Below, in pieces: positions 47,842-56,374 of a stretch of 64,000 bases of DNA (positions are counted from its first letter, which is position 1; every line of letters starts with the position of its first letter). The DNA comes from Litoreibacter roseus (lineage in GTDB: Bacteria > Pseudomonadota > Alphaproteobacteria > Rhodobacterales > Rhodobacteraceae): assembly GCF_009811795.1 (NCBI RefSeq), contig NZ_BLJE01000008.1, positions 1-64,000 on the forward strand. The letters run 5' to 3'. The notes below the pieces were generated by a model. It was not told the origin of the DNA. It worked only from the letters and a program-made list of their open reading frames with translations, and did not search any database. The translations under genes and the position numbers were made by a program.

Positions 47842-48315
47842 ATGAACATGATGAGGACCAGAGTTATCGGACTTCTCAGCGCCTCAGTCGCACTTCTGGC
47901 AGATCAAGCCACAAAAATGGTCGTCGTTGGAAATGCCTCGGTGCTCGCAAGAGGCATCGAGGTTTTTCCCGGATTTGACCTAGTGTTTTTTCGAAACGAT
48001 GGCGTAACCTTTGGTATGCTTGCGGGTTTCCCCTGGTGGGGGCTGACTTTGCTTGCACTTTGCATCTGCTGCGGGTTGTTCCTGTTGCTTTTGCGAACCC
48101 AAAGCCAGCTTGAGGCAATTGCTTATGGAGCGATCATCGGTGGCGCGCTTGGGAATATCCTGGACCGTGTCCGGTTTCGGGCTGTGACAGACTTTCTGGA
48201 TTTCCACATCGGCGACCTTCACTGGCCCGCGTTCAACCTCGCGGATGTTTTCGTCGTCGGTGGTGTCGCTATTTTGCTCCTACCCCCGATCTTACGGTCC
48301 AACCGTCATGCGTAA
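47842..48315 (+). CDS. lspA: LspA lipoprotein signal peptidase (plasmid copy)
   Basis: A 157-residue signal peptidase II that cleaves prolipoproteins. It has four helices and the catalytic aspartates in GNILDRVRF and FNLADVFVVGG. An extra lspA in a MerR-controlled metal operon is known from the lead-resistance pbr locus, so the copy suggests Pb/Cd/Zn resistance. It is last in the SCO1 operon and overlaps the convergent L,D-transpeptidase gene by 10 bp at their ends. ATG 47842 lies 4 bp after the ZIP gene. Confidence 0.9.
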   Translation: MNMMRTRVIGLLSASVALLADQATKMVVVGNASVLARGIEVFPGFDLVFFRNDGVTFGMLAGFPWWGLTLLALCICCGLFLLLLRTQSQLEAIAYGAIIGGALGNILDRVRFRAVTDFLDFHIGDLHWPAFNLADVFVVGGVAILLLPPILRSNRHA

Positions 48316-48815
48316 ATGTCAATTGGCGTGCCATCGCGTACCATCGCGTAGACATCTTCGATCTGTCGATCCGTGACGGCGATGCAACCGGCCGTCCAAT
48401 CCTGCTTGTTCGTCGGATCGATACCTTTTCGGGGGCCACCGTGGATGAAGATGTCGCCGCCGGGAGGCTTGCCCTGCGCTTCAGCAAAGGCAACGTCTGC
48501 ATCGTTGGGATAGGAAATACCGACAGACAGATGAAACAAGCTGTCGGGATTGCGGCGGTCGATGGTGTAGGCACCCTCTGGCGTGCGGCCATCGCCCTCG
48601 AATTGTTTGTGTCCCTCCGGCGCGAAGCCAAGGCCGACCGGGTACGTCTTAAGCACGCCTTGCGCGCCATCGAGGACCAGAAGTCTTTCCGACTTGTAAA
48701 GGCGCACGCGCGTGACTTCCGGACCGTTGTACGAGCGGAATTTACTCGCGCATCCAGCAAGGAATGCGGCCATACCGCCCATGAGAAGAAAGCGCCTTGG
48801 AAACCTGTAACTCAT
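48306..48815 (-). CDS. L,D-transpeptidase (YkuD), lipoprotein
   Basis: A 169-residue YkuD-family enzyme with a lipoprotein signal (AAFLAGCAS, Cys22) and the catalytic motif HGGPRKG followed by DWTAGCIAV (nucleophile Cys). L,D-transpeptidases form 3-3 crosslinks or attach lipoproteins to peptidoglycan and do not depend on periplasmic penicillin-binding proteins. It lies about 90 bp behind the TRAP large permease on the same strand, so it may be the last gene of the CadA operon. Confidence 0.88.
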   Translation of the reverse strand: MSYRFPRRFLLMGGMAAFLAGCASKFRSYNGPEVTRVRLYKSERLLVLDGAQGVLKTYPVGLGFAPEGHKQFEGDGRTPEGAYTIDRRNPDSLFHLSVGISYPNDADVAFAEAQGKPPGGDIFIHGGPRKGIDPTNKQDWTAGCIAVTDRQIEDVYAMVRDGTPIDIYA

Positions 48816-48908
48816 CGCTGCTCGATGTCCTTTGTGGACGATTTGTTTGGAAAATGAGTATCGCAATGCTGAATTCAGATCAATCGCAGCCGACACCCGC
48901 TGGATAAG

Positions 48909-50282
48909 TCACCGCTGGATCAATTGCGGCGCATCCGCATCCCCAAGGGACATTTCAGGCAGCCAGGTGATAAGCTGAGGGAACGAGATCAGCGCCACGA
49001 TCAATACGATCTCGATGGCAACAAGCGGTACCGCGCCGCGATAGATATCGGACAGATTGACACCCTTCGGTGCCGCCATCTTGGCAAAAAACAGGGCATA
49101 GCCGAAAGGAGGCGTCAGGAAGGACGTTTGCAAGGCCAGTGCAATCAGGCCAGCGATCCAGATCTGCTCAAAGTAGGCAGAGCCGACGTGATCTGCGAAG
49201 TCGAGCTCTGAAATAATCGGCATCAGTACGGGTACAAAGACCAGCAGTACCTCGATCCAGTCAAACACAAACCCAAGGACGATGATCACGCCAAGGAGGA
49301 TCGCCAACAGTTCCCACCGGGTGAGATCGAATGCGGATATCCACTCGAAGATGACGTCCGGTCCACCGACCAGGTGGAAACTCAGCGAGAATACCGATGC
49401 GCCCAATACGATGAAGAAGACCATCGACGTCATCGTGCTTGTCTGCAGCGTGACAGAGTTCAACGATGAGAAAGACAAGCGCTTTCGCGCCAGCGCGACC
49501 AATAGCGCGCCAAACACCCCCACGCCTGCCGCCTCCGTGAGTGTCGCAAAGCCCAGAATGATGCTGAGCGGAATGGATGCGATGACCGCGACAGACGCGA
49601 GTACAAACAAAAGGTCTGACACAAGATTGGTCTTGTGTGCGTCCAGCGGGATTTCGACCGTTTTTCTCAAGGTGACCGCAAAGTAGATCGCGAAGGCCAT
49701 GACCATCAGAAGCACAGGTACGATGAGGGCCACATACATCAATCCAATGCGCAGGTAGAACACGTTCGAGATGAAGAACAGCATCACGGCTGGTGGGAAC
49801 ACGACACCCAGTGCACCAGAGGCCGCAACAGCGCCTCCTGCAGTTCGTGGGGCGTATCCCGACGCCATCATCGGGGCATAGGCCACCAACGCCACAGTGA
49901 TGACCGATGCGCCGATCACCCCGGCGGCGGGAGCGAGCACGAGGCCGATCAGCAGGGTTGCGATGGCATAGCGACCCGGAACGCCTGTCAGAAGACGCCC
50001 CAACAGGCGAAACATGGTTTCGGCAATCCCGCTGGCATTCAGGATCAGGCCCAGAAAAATTAACATTGGAACGCTGGTGAATTGGACGGATTCATTGGTC
50101 AAGACACCGCGGGCCCGCAGGTATATCAGCCCCAGATGCTGAAAATCAGTGATCCCCACCCAAACCGCCGCGACAAACCCCAAGAAGCCCGTCCCTGCTA
50201 GGACCAGCGCTACCGGAAAACCACTGAAGACCCCGATGGCCATCACGACAAGCATGGCGACCGTGAGGACTTCATTCACCAT
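48909..50282 (-). CDS. TRAP transporter large permease (DctM type)
   Basis: A 457-residue polytopic membrane protein of the DctM family with about 12 helices. Typical parts are GFPVALVLAGTG, SVPMLIFLGLIL, GASVITVALVAYAPMM and the conserved ending region TSFLTPPFGYALFF. It imports small acids with a DctQ subunit and a periplasmic DctP protein. No dctP gene is seen in this window. ATG 50282 overlaps the DctQ end. It follows CadA and DctQ on the same strand. Confidence 0.9.
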   Translation of the reverse strand: MVNEVLTVAMLVVMAIGVFSGFPVALVLAGTGFLGFVAAVWVGITDFQHLGLIYLRARGVLTNESVQFTSVPMLIFLGLILNASGIAETMFRLLGRLLTGVPGRYAIATLLIGLVLAPAAGVIGASVITVALVAYAPMMASGYAPRTAGGAVAASGALGVVFPPAVMLFFISNVFYLRIGLMYVALIVPVLLMVMAFAIYFAVTLRKTVEIPLDAHKTNLVSDLLFVLASVAVIASIPLSIILGFATLTEAAGVGVFGALLVALARKRLSFSSLNSVTLQTSTMTSMVFFIVLGASVFSLSFHLVGGPDVIFEWISAFDLTRWELLAILLGVIIVLGFVFDWIEVLLVFVPVLMPIISELDFADHVGSAYFEQIWIAGLIALALQTSFLTPPFGYALFFAKMAAPKGVNLSDIYRGAVPLVAIEIVLIVALISFPQLITWLPEMSLGDADAPQLIQR

Positions 50283-50793
50283 TATGGAGGCCGCCCGATT
50301 GTTCTGGAGCGCCTTGCGCACGTTTCCCCACCAGAAAGGCGATGTTGCGCAGGGCTACGATCACCCCCGCAAGAGCCAGCAAAATAGGGCCGATGACCCC
50401 GGCAATACGTTGTGCCCACAACTGGGTTTCCGCATATTTCGTGGTGCGCATCAAACCGTCCCATCCGTAGTAGGTCAGGATGCCAGCAAGCGGCAGAAGG
50501 ACAAAAAGGCCGCCAATCAGTTCGATCCACGCAATGCGGCGCGCGGACCAATGTCTGCGAAGAACATCAACTCGCACGTGACCGTCGCACAGGTAAGTAT
50601 ACCCAAAGGTCAGGAAGATCAGGATGAATAGCAGAGACGTGGAGAGGTCCGGCAAATAGCTCGACACGCCAAGTTGGAGTTTGCGATCCAGCATCTGAAG
50701 CGCGCCGTAAGCGGCAATCGAAACCACGGTCAGCCAAGCAGTCGTGACGCCAATGCCGCGAATGCAACGCTCAATCCAATCTATCAGTCGCAA
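50272..50793 (-). CDS. TRAP transporter small permease (DctQ type)
   Basis: A 173-residue four-helix membrane protein with the DctQ pattern (FLTFGYTYLCDGHVRVDVL). The start is TTG 50793, supported by GGGAGG and GAGG upstream; longer frames would overlap the CadA gene. It begins 38 bp after CadA and overlaps DctM by 11 bp, so the three genes look like one operon. Confidence 0.82.
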   Translation of the reverse strand: MRLIDWIERCIRGIGVTTAWLTVVSIAAYGALQMLDRKLQLGVSSYLPDLSTSLLFILIFLTFGYTYLCDGHVRVDVLRRHWSARRIAWIELIGGLFVLLPLAGILTYYGWDGLMRTTKYAETQLWAQRIAGVIGPILLALAGVIVALRNIAFLVGKRAQGAPEQSGGLHNGE

Positions 50794-50830
50794 GCCGCCT
50801 CGCCTCCCAACGTGCCTTGCCGGTCGCCTG

Positions 50831-53173
50831 TCAGTGTCCGTGTGCCAGCGCGCCTTTTGCCATTTCCGTGCCAACCTTTCGTCCACCACGCGGTCCAGCA
50901 TCGTCCTCGCGGGCCTGTAGAAGCCGCAGCGCATTGGCAACGACAAGAAGGGACACGCCGACGTCAGCGGCGATTGCGCCCCACATCGAGGCCATGCCAA
51001 AGGCGGTCGCGACAACAAAGACAGCTTTGGTAGCAAGGGACAGCCCGATGTTCTGTTTGATGATCGACATGGTCCGTCGGGAATGGCCGATCAGCCAGGG
51101 CACCTTGCCGATATCGTCGGTCATGAGCGCAATGTCAGCCGTTTCAATTGCGGCGTCCGATCCCACGGCCCCCATGGCGATCCCGTAATGTGCGCGCGCC
51201 ATTGCAGGCGCATCGTTCACGCCATCCCCGATCATTGCGACAGTGCCATACTCTGCCACCAGTTCTTCGATGGCGGTAACCTTGTCCTCGGGCAGCAGTT
51301 CCGCGCGCACCTCGTCGATGCCGACTTCTGCAGCCACTGCCTTTGCCGTGGCCGTGTTGTCGCCTGTGAGCATCACGATCTTTTTCACGCCTTGTGCGTG
51401 CAAGCGGGCAACGATGCCCTTGGCATCAGGCCGGATCCGGTCGCGCAATTCCAATACGCCGCTGACGCCAGCCGCGTCCCCAACGGCGACCAGCGTGTTG
51501 CCTGCCCCTTCGATGCGGTCGCGCAAATCAGATGGAATTGCGGACCCGAACCCTTTTTCTTCGGCAAATCGGTCTGACCCCAGCCAAATGGACTGGTCGC
51601 CCATGTCTCCTTCGAGGCCGCGGCCCGGCACAGTGCGTGTGTTGTCGGCTGCGGAAACGGAGAGGCCGTCTTGTTCTGCACGGCTCAGAATCGCACGGGC
51701 CAGCGGGTGTGACGATCTTGCTTCAAGCGCCGCGGCGCGCATAAGCAGGTCGCGTTCGGACGTCTCGCCAATCGGATAGACCGCAGCGACTTCCGGTTCT
51801 CCCATCGTGATCGTGCCGGTCTTGTCCATCGCAAGCGCCGTCGTGCGACCCGGCGCTTCAACATAGGCCCCGCCCTTGATCAACACGCCATTGCGCGCTG
51901 CGGCCGCAAGGGCTGCGACGATTGAAACCGGCGTTGAGATCACCAAGGCACAAGGGCAGGCGATGACCAGCAGAACTAGCGCGTTGTAGAACCAAAAGCC
52001 CCAGTCACCGCCTGCGACAAGCGGTGGAACCAAGGCAATCAGAACGGCCAGCCCCATTACAACCGGTGTGTAGATACGGGCGAACTTCGTCACCCATTGT
52101 TCAACCTCGGCGCGGCGTGAATGTGCATCGCCCACCATGCGGATGATTTTGGACAAGACCGTGTCGGAGGCAGCTTTTGTTGCCCGTACAGTTAAAGTGC
52201 CCTCGCCGTTGATGGTGCCGGCGTAGACATCATCGCCCGCTCCTTTTGGCACCAAGGCGCTTTCACCCGTAATGGGGGCCTGATCGACGGCCCCTGCCCC
52301 GTCGACAACTTCCCCGTCGAGGGGAATACGGTCGCCACCGCGCACGATGAACCGCGCACCGACAGCTACAGCCGCGGCGGGAACGTCGGCCTCTGAGCCA
52401 TCGTCATAGAGCACACGGGCTGTCGGGGGTGCGAGGTCGAGAAGCGCTGACACAGCATTGCGCGCGCGCCCCACACTCCAACTTTCAAGATAGAGTGACA
52501 GCGAAAAGAAAAACGCCACTGTTGCGGCTTCGAAAAACTCGCCAAGCCCGATGGCCCCGGCCACGGCGACCACCATCAACAGGTTCATGTCTGGAGAAAG
52601 CCGACGCGCCGACGACCACGCTTTGGGTGCGACAAGCCAAACGCCAAACAGTATTGCTATTGCGAACAGTCCCGCTTCTGCCATGGACATCGGCGCATCA
52701 CCATGGCCCGAGAACAATCCGATGGCACCGCCGAACCCAGTCTCAATGATGTGGTAGATGAACCCCGCCGCCCAGAAGCCGCCACTGAGCATCGTGAACA
52801 GTTTTTGTTTCTTCAGATGTGCGGCCTGATCCGCGCTGGCGTCTTGGATATCCCAGGGTTTGGCCGTCATCCCGGTGGTCGCAACCAATTCAAGGATCTT
52901 GTCCGAAGACGGGTTCGTCCCGCCTTCCAAAACCGTCATCCGCGCATTGATAACGTCAAACGCGAGATACTCCGTACCACCAACTTCCGGTCCGACGACC
53001 CGGTTCAGGATCGAGACCTCTTCGGCACAATCCAGGCCACTGACATGGAAACTGCGGCCGTCCGAGGCTTGACCGTTCGTTGGCTCAATGGCCTGTCCTC
53101 CGCAACAGCTGTCGCAAGCGTCCTCAGATACAGGAGAATGGTCGTGGCTGTTTTGAGCACCGTCATGTGGCAT
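50831..53173 (-). CDS. CadA/ZntA-type P1B ATPase for Zn, Cd or Pb
   Basis: A 780-residue heavy-metal P-type ATPase. The N-terminus is His/Cys-containing (DACDSCCGG), followed by an HMA-like domain with GLDCAEE (Cys49) rather than full CxxC. Eight helices include the metal motif ACPCALV; DKTGT is the phosphorylation site, with TGES, SHPLA, and GDGVNDAP. It exports Zn(II), Cd(II) or Pb(II). A MerR-type promoter (53205-53235) lies in front and GAGGA precedes the ATG. Followed by TRAP permeases. Confidence 0.94.
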   Translation of the reverse strand: MPHDGAQNSHDHSPVSEDACDSCCGGQAIEPTNGQASDGRSFHVSGLDCAEEVSILNRVVGPEVGGTEYLAFDVINARMTVLEGGTNPSSDKILELVATTGMTAKPWDIQDASADQAAHLKKQKLFTMLSGGFWAAGFIYHIIETGFGGAIGLFSGHGDAPMSMAEAGLFAIAILFGVWLVAPKAWSSARRLSPDMNLLMVVAVAGAIGLGEFFEAATVAFFFSLSLYLESWSVGRARNAVSALLDLAPPTARVLYDDGSEADVPAAAVAVGARFIVRGGDRIPLDGEVVDGAGAVDQAPITGESALVPKGAGDDVYAGTINGEGTLTVRATKAASDTVLSKIIRMVGDAHSRRAEVEQWVTKFARIYTPVVMGLAVLIALVPPLVAGGDWGFWFYNALVLLVIACPCALVISTPVSIVAALAAAARNGVLIKGGAYVEAPGRTTALAMDKTGTITMGEPEVAAVYPIGETSERDLLMRAAALEARSSHPLARAILSRAEQDGLSVSAADNTRTVPGRGLEGDMGDQSIWLGSDRFAEEKGFGSAIPSDLRDRIEGAGNTLVAVGDAAGVSGVLELRDRIRPDAKGIVARLHAQGVKKIVMLTGDNTATAKAVAAEVGIDEVRAELLPEDKVTAIEELVAEYGTVAMIGDGVNDAPAMARAHYGIAMGAVGSDAAIETADIALMTDDIGKVPWLIGHSRRTMSIIKQNIGLSLATKAVFVVATAFGMASMWGAIAADVGVSLLVVANALRLLQAREDDAGPRGGRKVGTEMAKGALAHGH

Positions 53174-53204
53174 GGATTATCCTCGGATTCGCTGTTATGG
53201 GGAG

Positions 53205-53235
53205 GTCTTACGCCCTACAGCAACTAGAGGTTCAA
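53205..53235 (-). promoter_or_regulatory. MerR-type promoter/operator of the CadA operon
   Basis: Minus-strand -35 TTGAAC (53235-53230), 19-bp spacer, -10 TAAGAC (53210-53205). The spacer reads CTCTAG-TTG-CTGTAG, the form of CadR/PbrR sites. It lies 32 bp upstream of the CadA start. The rest of the gap to 53425 has no other recognised feature. Confidence 0.82.
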
Positions 53236-53425
53236 GAGAAAAATTCGGTCTGTGGGGTGGCCGCGCCGTTCATGAAATGATCGCAGGCGTATTGGGACGA
53301 AACCATTGAGTTTCGGTCACTTTCCTCAGGAAATTTGCCTGTGATCTTGCCTTTGCGTTGCACCACATTCCGTCGGATGCGAGAAAGACGCATCTAAGAA
53401 TTCAAAGCAGCAGGACAGTGAGTTT

Positions 53426-53695
53426 ATGTACACACGGAGCGCAATTTTTATCCTTCTCGGCGTGGCGCTCGGAGCCTGCTCGGAAACCCTCTCGAATTCA
53501 CAAGGCTCGGGCGCGCTGCCGCCGGTCCCAGAGCAAATCGCTGCGCTGGCGGCTCCAAACCAGGATCTCACAACCGCGCGCTTGCGGCCGGAAGACAACT
53601 GCTATTGGTACATGCATTCCGGGCCGGTCGAGGACACGCTCTTGCCGCTCAGGACGTCGGGCGGCAACCCGATCTGCGTCAAACCGGCCGCGTAG
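53426..53695 (+). CDS. small lipoprotein of unknown function
   Basis: An 89-residue protein with a lipoprotein signal (LLGVALGACSE, Cys18) and a short conserved-looking C-terminal part with two cysteines (DNCYWYMHSGPVEDTLLPLR, then PICV). No named domain recognised. It converges with the L,D-transpeptidase gene and is flanked by metal-response genes. The function is unknown. Confidence 0.65.
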   Translation: MYTRSAIFILLGVALGACSETLSNSQGSGALPPVPEQIAALAAPNQDLTTARLRPEDNCYWYMHSGPVEDTLLPLRTSGGNPICVKPAA

Positions 53696-53733
53696 CTCTG
53701 GCGGCTGGACCGACCTACCTGCCAAGTAGAACG

Positions 53734-54396
53734 TTAGCTGCGCGCCGTGACACTGTCTTCCGCCGAATAGAGGAATGCGGAGGAGCCGATAGCAACACGG
53801 GGATAAAGCTCATTGATATGCGCCATGACCATGCGAACGCATCCGGAGCTGGCACGCCCGCCGATTGAACCTGCCTGGGGCGTCCCATGGATGCGCAGAT
53901 AGGTGTCCCGCTGTCCGACGAAGAGATAGAGTGCGCGTGAGCCGAGGGCATTGCTTGGTCCCGGCTCCTGGCCGTTTTCAAACTCGGCGTATTCCGGGTT
54001 GCGCTCGATCATCGATTTGGTCGGTGTCCAGTGTGGCCACTCGACCTTGCGACGGATCGTGTAGGTCCCCGGCTCGTAGAGATTACCGCGCGCAATCGCT
54101 ACACCGTAACGCATCGCGGTGCCGCCTTCCTCGATGTGATAGAGATACCGCGCGACCGCATCGACATGAATGTCGCCGGGTGTCAGACTAGGCCGGGATT
54201 CAACCCGACGTGGCAGGAAGCGCGGTTGCAATCCCCAAGGGTTCGACGTCTCGAGATCGAAATTTGCAGGTGTCACCTGCGCATCCCAAGCCGCCTTTTG
54301 CGATGTCGTTGGCCATGTACTGGCAAAGACAGGGTTTGAAATTTGCGCGGAGAACAGAGCTGCGCTGGTCGCGATGAAATGGCGTCTTGTTAACAT
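53734..54396 (-). CDS. L,D-transpeptidase (YkuD), Tat-type signal
   Basis: A 220-residue YkuD enzyme. Its signal peptide carries a twin-arginine start (LTRRHFIATSAALF), and the catalytic region reads RIHGTPQAGSIGGRASSGCVRM with the nucleophile Cys. It crosslinks peptidoglycan. ATG 54396 is preferred because the Tat signal begins there. A MerR-type promoter 60 bp upstream (54455-54485) suggests metal induction. Different in sequence from the lipoprotein enzyme at 48306. Confidence 0.88.
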   Translation of the reverse strand: MLTRRHFIATSAALFSAQISNPVFASTWPTTSQKAAWDAQVTPANFDLETSNPWGLQPRFLPRRVESRPSLTPGDIHVDAVARYLYHIEEGGTAMRYGVAIARGNLYEPGTYTIRRKVEWPHWTPTKSMIERNPEYAEFENGQEPGPSNALGSRALYLFVGQRDTYLRIHGTPQAGSIGGRASSGCVRMVMAHINELYPRVAIGSSAFLYSAEDSVTARS

Positions 54397-54454
54397 GTTG
54401 AACTTGTCTCCGTCGTGACAGTCATCTGGCCTCGCGCAGGCCATTTACGTTTTG

Positions 54455-54485
54455 TCGATACAACCTACACCTCCTAGAGCTTCAA
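54455..54485 (-). promoter_or_regulatory. MerR-type promoter/operator of the L,D-transpeptidase gene
   Basis: Minus-strand -35 TTGAAG (54485-54480), 19-bp spacer, -10 TATCGA (54460-54455). The spacer reads CTCTAG-GAG-GTGTAG, a less symmetric version of the CadA operator. It is the only promoter-like element before this gene. Confidence 0.68.
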
Positions 54486-54681
54486 GAAAATAGTTCACGC
54501 CACACGGTTTCGTGTGCGCAGAAAAGCTTCTCGATTTTATTGAATACCGAGAATCGAAAGTAGCATTGATCAATCGAATAGGAATTGTCTTTCCGTTGGA
54601 CAGGGCTCTATCTGTCATGGATCCCTAGGGTCAGGTCGTTCACTGGTCGACCCAACGGCGCGAGTGTGTCACCGTCCTAGA

Positions 54682-55323
54682 ATGGACAGATATTTCACGC
54701 TTCAAATGTCCAGCGCTCAGTTTCTCAAGAACGTCTTGTTGTTCAGTCTCGCAGCGTTGCTCCCGATCCTGTTGATTTACATTTTGCTTGCTCCGGGCTT
54801 TGCTCCGGCCCTCGCAGCAGGCGGACCAGCGCTTGTGCGATTTCTGAGGCAGGTCGTTACCAATGGATTGCCTGTGATTTTTGTCGTGAATTATGTCAGC
54901 TTCTTTCTGTTCGCTTTGACGCAACAACCTGATCGTAAACATCGAGATCCAGCGGTTTTCGTGTTGTTGGATCTGTCGATCCGGGTTGTGCTCTTCCTCA
55001 GCCTCCACGCCCTGATCTACGTTTTATCCGCGGATTGGTTCGGTTCGTTCGGAGGTAGCCGCGGGACCGCACTGAGCGTCGTCGCGCCGACGCTTGCGCG
55101 CTCTGCGTTCTTTGAAAACATCTCTGGTGTCTATCTCTACGCCACGATGGTGAGCGCGTTGCCTTTGTATGTGTCAGCGATCAAGCAGTCGGCGAGCCTG
55201 CGCCCACTTGTCGGGCTCTTTCCACAGAAATCCGGCGTGGCAGTACTCGCTCTGCTTACTCTCCTGCTGGCAGTGGTATCGTTGACACTCGTCGCGGAAC
55301 TCATTGCGCATCTGCAAGGCTAA
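54682..55323 (+). CDS. membrane protein of unknown function, stop codon supplied at an IS junction
   Basis: A 213-residue membrane protein with five or six predicted helices (about 15-35, 60-80, 100-120, 155-175 and 185-207). No domain recognised. The start may be ATG 54682 or ATG 54706. Its stop TAA (55321-55323) uses the TA target duplication plus the first base of the IS630 element. Without the element the gene would read GGC TAG at the same place, so its protein is not changed. Confidence 0.65.
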   Translation: MDRYFTLQMSSAQFLKNVLLFSLAALLPILLIYILLAPGFAPALAAGGPALVRFLRQVVTNGLPVIFVVNYVSFFLFALTQQPDRKHRDPAVFVLLDLSIRVVLFLSLHALIYVLSADWFGSFGGSRGTALSVVAPTLARSAFFENISGVYLYATMVSALPLYVSAIKQSASLRPLVGLFPQKSGVAVLALLTLLLAVVSLTLVAELIAHLQG

Positions 55324-56374
55324 AGCGTCCCGCCGAAAACTTGAATCGTTGGGATTCCCTTGAGGGCTGATCTGTGATTCATCCTTCTTGGGAGGATGGA
55401 TGATGTCAGCACCTTTGCCGGATGCGCTTCGGGCGCGGTTTCAGAGATTGATTGAGGAAGGGTTAAGCGGGCGAGCGGCGGCGTTGCGCTTGAAACTTTC
55501 ACCGGCCACCGGGGCGCGGTGGGGGCTTGCGATCCGCCGCACCGGACAGGCCCGCGCGGCCCCTCAAGGTCGCCCGAGGGGCAAGGGGAAGCTCGATCCG
55601 CACCGCGGTTTCTTCGCTGAAGTCATTGCGCAGGATGGCGACATCACGATGCCGGAACTGGCCTCTGCCCTACATGACGCGACCGGTGTGCGTGCGCACC
55701 CGAACGCGATTGGCAAGTTTCTTCGCAAACTCGGATACACGCACAAAAAAAGTCGCTGGTGGCCGCCGAACGCCGTCGAACCAAGGTAAGGCGGCAGCGC
55801 GAAGACTGGTTCAAGCATCGCCTTCCAGCCGTATCTGCCCGACCCGAGCGTGTTGTCTTCATTGACGAAACCTCTGTGAAAACCAACCTGACCCGGTTGA
55901 GGGGATGGGCACCGCGGGGGGATCGCCTGGTCATGGACGCCCCGTTCGGATCGTGGGGCACGCAGACCTTTATGGCAGGTTTGACTGCCGATGCCATGAT
56001 CGCGCCCTGGGTGATCAAGGGTGCGATGGATGGTCCTGCATTCGCGGCCTACGTCGAGAAGGTTCTGGTCCCGAAGTTGACCCCCGGCACCGTGGTCATT
56101 CTCGACAATCTCGCCACACACAAGAACGCAGCAGCTGCAAAGGCGATGCGCGACGCGGGGTGTTGGTTCCTGTTCCTGCCGCCCTATAGCCCAGACCTCA
56201 ATCCCATCGAAATGGCCTTCTCAACACTCAAGGCCCACCTCAGGCGCATTGGCGCTCGAACCTTCACTCACATGTTCGACGCCATCGCCGAAGTCTGCGA
56301 TCTCTACTCCCCACAGGAGTGCTGGAATTACTTCAAGGCTGCCGGATATGTCTCAGGTTAATGGCGGGATGCTT
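55323..56374 (+). mobile_element. IS630-family insertion sequence, 1052 bp
   Basis: The element is flanked by a TA duplication (55321-55322 and 56375-56376), the IS630 hallmark. Its ends form a terminal inverted repeat with one mismatch, AAGCGTCCCGCC (55323-55334) and GGCGGGATGCTT (56363-56374). It carries a two-frame DDE transposase. It is inserted exactly into the overlapping stop codons of two convergent genes. Confidence 0.9.
55400..56361 (+). CDS. IS630 family DDE transposase in two overlapping frames
   Basis: The first frame (55400-55789) encodes an HTH part (LIEEGLSGRAAALRLKLSPATG) and the second (open from 55759 to 56361) the catalytic DDE domain: FIDETS, ILDNLATHK and DLNPIEMAF. The frames are joined by a -1 shift at a run of seven A (55745-55751, CAAAAAAAG). 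This is the programmed frameshift used by many IS630 elements, so the transposase is probably functional and not a pseudogene. Confidence 0.88.

Noticed and set aside
55400-56361. Transposase as a frameshifted pseudogene
   Set aside because: The A7 run at the overlap is a typical slippery site for programmed -1 frameshifting in IS630 elements, and both parts are complete with intact ends.
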